Assembly: GCA_003168295.1 (NCBI GenBank)
Contig: PMST01000512.1
Span: forward strand, 1,959-12,233
Reading direction: 5' to 3'
From: Actinomycetota bacterium
Lineage (GTDB): Bacteria > Actinomycetota > Actinomycetes > Streptosporangiales > Streptosporangiaceae
DNA length: 10,275 nucleotides
Of the stretch, positions 6,452 to 10,275 are shown in pieces. The first letter of the stretch is position 1. Each line of letters opens with the position of its first letter. The position numbers and the translations under genes are program-made. A model generated the notes under the pieces. It saw nothing but the letters and a program-made list of their open reading frames with translations, searched no databases and was not told the DNA's origin.

Positions 6452-7984
6452 CTAGAAACCCAGGCGGTCGCGGCGCTCGATCAGCCGCCGCGCGTTACGC
6501 AGCGCCAGCGCGATGACCGTCTCCATCGGGTTAATGCCGATCGGCCCGGGGAACAGGCTCGCGTCGGTCACGAACAGCCCGCCCACGCCGTGGAATTCGC
6601 CGAAGCTGCCGGTCACGCCGCGCCGGAGGTCTTCGCTCATCCTCGCCGTGCCCATCAGGTGGATCGAGTACAGCTGAATCGACCGCCTCGGCACCGGGCG
6701 GGCCAGCAGCCGCCGCAGCTCACCGGGGCTGCGGACCTCGGGAGCGCCGTCGAAGGGGAGCAGCACCCGACGGGCGCCCGCGGCGAACAGCGCCTCCGCG
6801 GTCAGCTCCACACCCCGGACCACGCGGGCCGCGTCGCGCTCGGCGAGTGAGTAGAAGACCTGCGGCCCGACGCCCGGCACGTTCCTGACCCGGCCGGTAC
6901 CGGTGTCGGTAACCAGCGGCCCCGCGGTGACGATGCGGTTGTAGTCCGCCATCTGCGCGCCGAGTTCCCGGCCGTAGGCCGGCAAGATCCCGGCCAGCAT
7001 CGTCGGGCTCAGGTTCACCGCGGTCAGCAGCAGGCCCTCCGCGGCGAACTCGCGGATCTGGAAGGCCTGGTGAACGCCGTGCCAGCCGGTGACGTCCTCG
7101 TCGAAGAACGCGGTCACCATGGCGTTCGGGTGCAGCGACAGGTTGCGGCCCAGCTCCCCGGAAGCCGACCGCAGGCCCGACCGCAGCAGCAGAGCCGGGG
7201 TCTGGATCGCGCCGCCCGCCACGATCACGGTCCTGGCGCGAACGGTGATCGCCGGGCCCTTGCGGCCGCCGGGACGGACGACATGACCGGTGATCCCGGT
7301 GACCGCTGGTCCCGAGCGGGTGACGCGGTCCACCCGGCAGTCGGCGAACAGCCGGGCGCCCCGCGAGAGCGCCCGCGGCACGCTGGTCACCAGCATCGAA
7401 CGTTTCGCGCCGGTCGGGCAGCCGGTGGTACAGCTGTTCGTGCCCGCGCAGTGCAGCTGGTTGCGGCGGTTCGGGACGATGTTCCAGCCCTTGGCGTCGG
7501 CGCCGGCCTTGAACAGTTCCGAATCCCGTCCGATCGTCTCCGGGTCCTGCAGACCGACTGAATGAAGGGCCTCGGCCCGGGCGAAGTAAGGATCCAGGTC
7601 TTTCTCGCTGATCGCCAGCACGCCTTCCTGCCCGGCCCAGCGGTCGAGTACCTGGGTCGGCGTCCGCCACGACATACCCCCGTTGACCACGGTGGACCCC
7701 CCGACGCAGCGGCCCTCGGCGAAGAGCACGGACGGCCGGCCGATCGCCATCCCGCCCCCGCCGTCCCGGTACAACGTCCTTAGCGCCCGGCCGGTCTCCG
7801 CCGTGAACGACCCGGTCGGGTGATATCCGCCCTCTTCGAGCACGATGACGTCGACTCCGGCCTCGGCGAGCTCGGCGGCTACCGTCGCCCCGCCCGCGCC
7901 CGACCCGACGACGACCACCCCGCACTCAAGGTTCAGGTCGCCGGTGATCTCAGCCTGGCTCGTCAGCCCGCTCGGAGCGCTCAC
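6452..7984 (-). CDS. GMC-family FAD-dependent oxidoreductase
   Basis: From GTG 7984 the protein has 510 residues. The FAD-binding Rossmann motif VVVGSGAGGATVAAEL is at 24-39 and is followed by VIVLEEGG. GRCVGGSTVVNGG (91-103) is the second GMC signature, and VIVAGGAIQTPALLLRSG (253-270) the third. The C-terminal GMC domain has HLMGTARM (442-449), FVTDASLFPGPIGINPMETV (471-490) and the expected active-site pair His442 and Asn485. A cysteine cluster CAGTNSCTTGC (Cys179, 185, 189) resembles that of FAD-linked long-chain alcohol oxidases and related dehydrogenases. No signal peptide is seen. The start is fixed by a GTGA overlap with the upstream small-subunit gene; an open frame continuing to 8188 reads through that gene in another frame and is a shadow. 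The likely reaction is oxidation of an alcohol or polyol, substrate unknown. Its stop is 10 bp from the convergent lipoprotein gene. Confidence 0.9.
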   Translation of the reverse strand: MSAPSGLTSQAEITGDLNLECGVVVVGSGAGGATVAAELAEAGVDVIVLEEGGYHPTGSFTAETGRALRTLYRDGGGGMAIGRPSVLFAEGRCVGGSTVVNGGMSWRTPTQVLDRWAGQEGVLAISEKDLDPYFARAEALHSVGLQDPETIGRDSELFKAGADAKGWNIVPNRRNQLHCAGTNSCTTGCPTGAKRSMLVTSVPRALSRGARLFADCRVDRVTRSGPAVTGITGHVVRPGGRKGPAITVRARTVIVAGGAIQTPALLLRSGLRSASGELGRNLSLHPNAMVTAFFDEDVTGWHGVHQAFQIREFAAEGLLLTAVNLSPTMLAGILPAYGRELGAQMADYNRIVTAGPLVTDTGTGRVRNVPGVGPQVFYSLAERDAARVVRGVELTAEALFAAGARRVLLPFDGAPEVRSPGELRRLLARPVPRRSIQLYSIHLMGTARMSEDLRRGVTGSFGEFHGVGGLFVTDASLFPGPIGINPMETVIALALRNARRLIERRDRLGF

Positions 7985-8553
7985 GGCAGCCCCGGCTCCG
8001 GCAGTCCTTCCGGCTCCGGCAGTCCTGGTTCCGGCAGTCCTGGTTCCGGCAGCCTTTCGGTAACTACGGCCTCGCCCGCGCGGATCTGCGGCCCGTAGGT
8101 CTCCAGCCGCCGCCGGGAGACCGCGGCGATGTAAGGGGCCGGGTCGAAGCCGATCTCCCGCTGCACCTCGGGCAGGTCGTAGTAGCACATGGTGACCACG
8201 CCCTTGAGCCGCTGGACCATCTCGGCCGCGGCGTCGCGGCGTGCCAGGAGTGCCCGGATGTACGCCTCGGCGGTGCGGTCATCGAGCCGGGCGAACCGTC
8301 GGCCCCGGGCCGGCGGATACACCCGCGCGCCCTGGTCGAGCAGGATAAGCGCGGTGGTCAGGGCCTTCCTGGCCGCCGACGGCAGCGCGCCCAGCATGAG
8401 CCCGAACTCCCGCAGCACCCGTTCGGTCCGGTGATCCGCCCGCACCTCAGGTGGGCAGACCACCTCGGCGAACCGCCTGGCCGTCGGCCGGATCACGCCG
8501 CTCAGCCGCGGGCCGTCCTCAGGCGCTGCCGTCACCACGCCATTGTCAACCAT
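7981..8553 (-). CDS. Small partner of the GMC oxidoreductase (gluconate 2-dehydrogenase subunit 3-like)
   Basis: The protein is 190 residues from ATG 8553. The helical central part (FGLMLGALPSAARKAL, RRFARLDDRTAEAYIRALLA, LKGVVTMCYYDLPEVQREIG) resembles gluconate 2-dehydrogenase subunit 3 and similar small proteins encoded next to GMC flavoenzymes. In known systems such a subunit supports the flavoprotein, often in a membrane complex; here no Tat signal or membrane helix is seen, so a cytoplasmic role is inferred. The C-terminus ends in Pro/Glu/Gly/Leu repeats (LPEPG units) that look flexible. The frame is open to GTG 8589, but that start lies inside a 17-bp tandem repeat, so ATG 8553 (GGTGACGGG just upstream) is preferred. 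Its TGA overlaps the GMC GTG as GTGA, so translational coupling is likely. Confidence 0.7.
   Translation of the reverse strand: MVDNGVVTAAPEDGPRLSGVIRPTARRFAEVVCPPEVRADHRTERVLREFGLMLGALPSAARKALTTALILLDQGARVYPPARGRRFARLDDRTAEAYIRALLARRDAAAEMVQRLKGVVTMCYYDLPEVQREIGFDPAPYIAAVSRRRLETYGPQIRAGEAVVTERLPEPGLPEPGLPEPEGLPEPGLP
7985..8054. repeat. Short tandem repeat encoding an LPEPG tail
   Basis: Plus-strand units start at 7985, 8000, 8018, 8033 and a partial one at 8048. The consensus is GGCAGTCCTGGTTCC; the third and fourth units are identical, and the second is 18 bases long through a 3-base insertion. Lengths are multiples of three, so the small-subunit frame is preserved and encodes repeated PEPGL. 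This is an in-frame minisatellite at the extreme C-terminus and may vary in copy number between strains. Confidence 0.8.
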
Positions 8554-8583
8554 CCCGTCACCAGACAACCAATCGCGCCACAC

Positions 8584-8668
8584 ACCCACCCGCCGGATTT
8601 ACCCACCGGCCGGACTTACCCACCGGCCGGACATGCCCACCCGCCCGACCTACCCACCCGCCGGACAT
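8584..8668. repeat. Five tandem 17-bp repeats upstream of the GMC operon
   Basis: Five contiguous units of exactly 17 bp start at 8584, 8601, 8618, 8635 and 8652, with consensus ACCCACCsGCCGGACwT. Units 2 and 3 differ only in the last two bases. A decayed sixth unit may start at 8669. Units 2 and 3 contain the palindrome CCGGCCGG. The array lies between the divergent small-subunit and MmcQ/YjbR genes, so it may be an iteron-like protein-binding array or a plain minisatellite. Confidence 0.85.
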
Positions 8669-8746
8669 GCCTATCTGCGCGCCGTCGGCCCGCGGTGGCG
8701 CCTAGCCTTGTGCGTATGCGGATGGCACGTTTCGGGCGGGACCTCG

Positions 8747-9160
8747 ATGGCTGACGCCGACGACGTACGCCGCCTCGCGCTGGCCCTGCCGCACGTGACC
8801 GAGATCGACAGCGACGGCTTCGACTTCCGTGTCGGCGGCAAGGGATTCGTCTGGTCCTACCCGGAGCGCACGCCGGGCCGGCCGCGGCTCATCCGGACCG
8901 ACATCGCGGTGCTTTTCGTGGGCGACGAGGCCGAGAAGCAGGCTCTTCTCCTCGGTGAGCCTGAGCTCTTCTTCACCACGCCCTCCTACAACGGCTGGCC
9001 GCTGGTGATGCTACGGCTGGCCGAGGTGGACGCTCGCCGCCTGGCCGAACTCGTCACCGACGCCTGGCGGATGCGCGCCCCGGACGAGATCGGCGCCGAG
9101 CTCGACGGAAGGATTCCAGGTACCCATGCTTATCCAGGTCATCTCAAGCACAACCCGTGA
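8747..9160 (+). CDS. MmcQ/YjbR family protein
   Basis: This is a 137-residue protein. MADADDVRRLALALPHVTE at the start, the beta segment FDFRVGGKGFVWSY (25-38), and ELFFTTPSYNGWPLVMLRLAEVD (73-95) followed by LAELVTDAWRM (99-109) match the small MmcQ/YjbR fold. That fold is related to CyaY-like double-wing domains and is sometimes annotated as DNA-binding, but it has no proven common function. ATG 8747 is chosen because the family starts here. The upstream open frame, back to about 8543, is proline-rich translation of the 17-bp repeats. GCGGGA is a weak ribosome site. The last 35 bases overlap the downstream FMN reductase in another frame, indicating co-transcription. TAGCCT at 8703-8708 could be a -10 element, with no clear -35. 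Confidence 0.85.
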   Translation: MADADDVRRLALALPHVTEIDSDGFDFRVGGKGFVWSYPERTPGRPRLIRTDIAVLFVGDEAEKQALLLGEPELFFTTPSYNGWPLVMLRLAEVDARRLAELVTDAWRMRAPDEIGAELDGRIPGTHAYPGHLKHNP

Positions 9161-9710
9161 AGGCCGGTTCAGCGAGCGGACAGCCCGCTGGGTCGGCCAG
9201 TCGCTTCGCGCCCGCGAGGATTTCGACGTCGAGCTGATCGATCTGCGCGAGTACCCGCTGCCCTTCTTCGACGCCCCGCCGCCGGCCAAGGCGCCGCGCG
9301 ACTACGCGACCGAGGAGGTCGCGCGGCTCGGCCGGACCCTGGACCGGGCCGACGGGTTTATCGTGCTGACCGCCGAGTACAACCATGGCTACCCAGCCGT
9401 CCTGAAGAACGCGATGGACTGGACGTTCCCGGAATGGCAGCGCAAGCCGATCGCCTTCGTCGGCTGGGGTAACGTCGGCGGCGCCCGGGCCATCGAGCAG
9501 CTCCGGCTGGTGGCCGTCGAGTTCGAGATGGCCCCGCTGCGGCACGCGGTGCACATCCTGCCCGACGTCATGATGGCGGCCCGGCAGTCCGGCGACGTTA
9601 GCGACACCACCGCATTCACGCCGCTTGAGCCGAGACTGAAGCTGCTCGCCGATGACCTCACCTGGTGGGCCGGGGCGCTAACGGCGGCCCGCGCCCGCGA
9701 GCAGCGATAA
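9126..9710 (+). CDS. NADPH-dependent FMN reductase family protein
   Basis: The 194-residue flavodoxin-like protein has the phosphate-binding loop SSTTREGRFSERTA (7-20), corresponding to GSxRxGR in the family. It also has the characteristic FMN-contact segment TAEYNHGYPAVLKNAMDW (82-99) and a WGNVGGARAIEQLR stretch (114-127). The length fits NADPH-dependent FMN or azo/quinone reductases. It would transfer electrons from NAD(P)H through FMN to quinones, azo compounds or other acceptors in the cytoplasm; the acceptor cannot be told. ATG 9126 lies within the end of the MmcQ/YjbR gene, with AGG five bases upstream, so the two probably form an operon with translational coupling. Confidence 0.92.
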   Translation: MLIQVISSTTREGRFSERTARWVGQSLRAREDFDVELIDLREYPLPFFDAPPPAKAPRDYATEEVARLGRTLDRADGFIVLTAEYNHGYPAVLKNAMDWTFPEWQRKPIAFVGWGNVGGARAIEQLRLVAVEFEMAPLRHAVHILPDVMMAARQSGDVSDTTAFTPLEPRLKLLADDLTWWAGALTAARAREQR

Positions 9711-9733
9711 CCGCCGCCTAGGGCACGCCGCAT

Positions 9734-9749
9734 CGGCTGATTGCAGCCG
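9734..9749 (+). terminator. Short hairpin after the FMN reductase gene
   Basis: CGGCTG (9734-9739) and CAGCCG (9744-9749) pair perfectly around ATTG, 23 bases after the FMN reductase stop codon. There is no T-run. This is a weak terminator candidate. Confidence 0.3.
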
Positions 9750-9765
9750 CCGCGAATCCCTTAAT

Positions 9766-9784
9766 ATCCGGCTTGTCGGATTTT
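9766..9784 (+). terminator. Second terminator-like hairpin with a short T-run
   Basis: ATCCG (9766-9770) pairs with CGGAT (9777-9781) across six bases and is followed by TTT. The stem is only 5 bp, but with the hairpin at 9734-9749 it could form a tandem terminator for the MmcQ/YjbR-FMN reductase unit. Confidence 0.3.
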
Positions 9785-10275
9785 ACTGGCGGGTTTCGGT
9801 GGTGGATCCGGGCCTGGCGGGGCCTGGCGGTGGATCGGGGGGATCAGAGGCCATCACGTCCGCACAGTGCCCGCGGTCGGGCGCTGCGCGTGCAGGTTGC
9901 TGGGGTTCCCGAGCCTCACCCGCACCTGCACGCACACGAATTCCAAATACCGGCTTCTAACGGGGATTTCCAGCCGGCACGATGGCCCGTTGCGCCGGCC
10001 CCAGTCGGCAGGATGTGCCATCATGCCGGCTAGATCTGGTAGCGGCGGCTTCCGAATACGCCCCTTTTGGGGACATTGAGTACTGTTTGACGGTTCCCCG
10101 GATGGTGTCCGGCCCGGATCAGCGAGGTGGCTGACCGTACCCCAGAGTCTGACCGCCGCCTCGATCGTGAGCCGCCGCGCCAGTCGGTGTTTCGGATCTG
10201 GCATGCGACACGGGATACATCACTTTCGCCACGGAACCCGGATTCAGCACAAAAGCACCTCCAGCCGGGACGGCA

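Larger units (their letters stand above)
9711..10275. other. Region without a supportable gene at the right end
   Basis: About 565 bases of lower, irregular GC content. Reading frames here lack coding-like third positions and recognisable motifs: a plus frame from TTG 9773 to 10033, a minus frame 9854-10204, and a plus frame from GTG 10127 open to the window edge. Visible elements are the two small hairpins near 9734-9784, an exact 10-bp tandem duplication GGCCTGGCGG at 9811-9830, and a CCCC-TTTT-GGGG mini-hairpin at 10061-10072. It may be a decayed gene or an upstream regulatory region for a gene beyond the edge. Confidence 0.4.

Noticed and set aside
6720..7925. 401-codon minus-strand open frame
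   Set aside because: It lies in another frame within the GMC oxidoreductase gene, is extremely Arg/Gly-rich and has no motifs.
7985..8054. Sortase-type LPxTG sorting signal in the LPEPG tail
   Set aside because: Position four is Pro rather than Thr. There is no hydrophobic segment or basic tail after it, and no signal peptide on the protein.
7985..8188. N-terminal extension of the GMC protein up to 8188
   Set aside because: The extension overlaps the small-subunit gene in a different frame and is low-complexity (repeated GTRTA). The GTG at 7984 directly precedes the conserved flavoprotein N-terminus.
8584..8668. CRISPR array
   Set aside because: The 17-bp units are directly contiguous with no unique spacers, and no cas genes are nearby.
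8543..8746. N-terminal extension of the MmcQ/YjbR protein
   Set aside because: This stretch translates the 17-bp repeats into Pro/His/Thr-rich sequence. The family homology starts at ATG 8747.
9854..10204. Minus-strand 116-codon frame, possible transposase fragment
   Set aside because: No DDE motif, helix-turn-helix or inverted repeat ends were seen, and codon third positions are not coding-like.
10127..10275. Plus-strand frame from GTG 10127 open to the window edge
   Set aside because: Only about 49 codons are visible, the ribosome site is poor and there are no motifs. It cannot be distinguished from chance without downstream sequence.

Overview
The window is very GC-rich and its coding regions use almost only G or C at third codon positions. 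Gene families such as a DUF5937-type ArsR regulator, a TetR/medium-chain-reductase pair, an LprI-like lipoprotein and a GMC oxidoreductase with a small partner also fit a high-GC actinomycete. The genus cannot be read from the sequence. No rRNA, tRNA, CRISPR array, intact insertion sequence or phage gene was seen.

Layout from left to right. Positions 1-227 hold the C-terminal end of a PYROXD2/phytoene-desaturase-like FAD oxidoreductase. A 15-bp perfect hairpin (237-284) follows its stop codon. Next is an NDP-forming acyl-CoA synthetase (alpha-beta fusion, ending at 2412), which converges with a DUF5937/ArsR-type regulator (2416-3441, minus), with 3 bp between the stop codons. Positions 3442-3804 are AT-richer than the rest and may hold a very short gene with its own hairpin. 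A zinc-independent NAD(P)H:quinone-reductase-like MDR enzyme (3805-4713, minus) diverges from a TetR regulator (4846-5442, plus). The spacer between them carries three similar 21-bp operator-like sites.

An LprI-like lipoprotein (5482-6441) follows and converges with a two-gene unit on the minus strand: a small subunit resembling gluconate 2-dehydrogenase subunit 3 (7981-8553) and a GMC FAD oxidoreductase (6452-7984), joined by a GTGA start/stop overlap. Upstream of that pair lies an array of five 17-bp tandem repeats (8584-8668). An MmcQ/YjbR protein (8747-9160) then overlaps an NADPH-dependent FMN reductase (9126-9710) by 35 bp. The last 565 bases contain no gene that can be supported.

The region is mainly redox and acyl-CoA metabolism with local regulators. 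The clearest regulatory module is the TetR/oxidoreductase divergon: the three operator-like sites cover the candidate promoter elements of both genes, which suggests autoregulated, electrophile- or quinone-responsive control. That ligand class is inferred from the family. No clearly new multi-gene system was found. The items most worth checking are the triple operator, the 17-bp repeat array, the short transcription unit near 3600, and the start sites moved by the hairpin and by a TTG codon.
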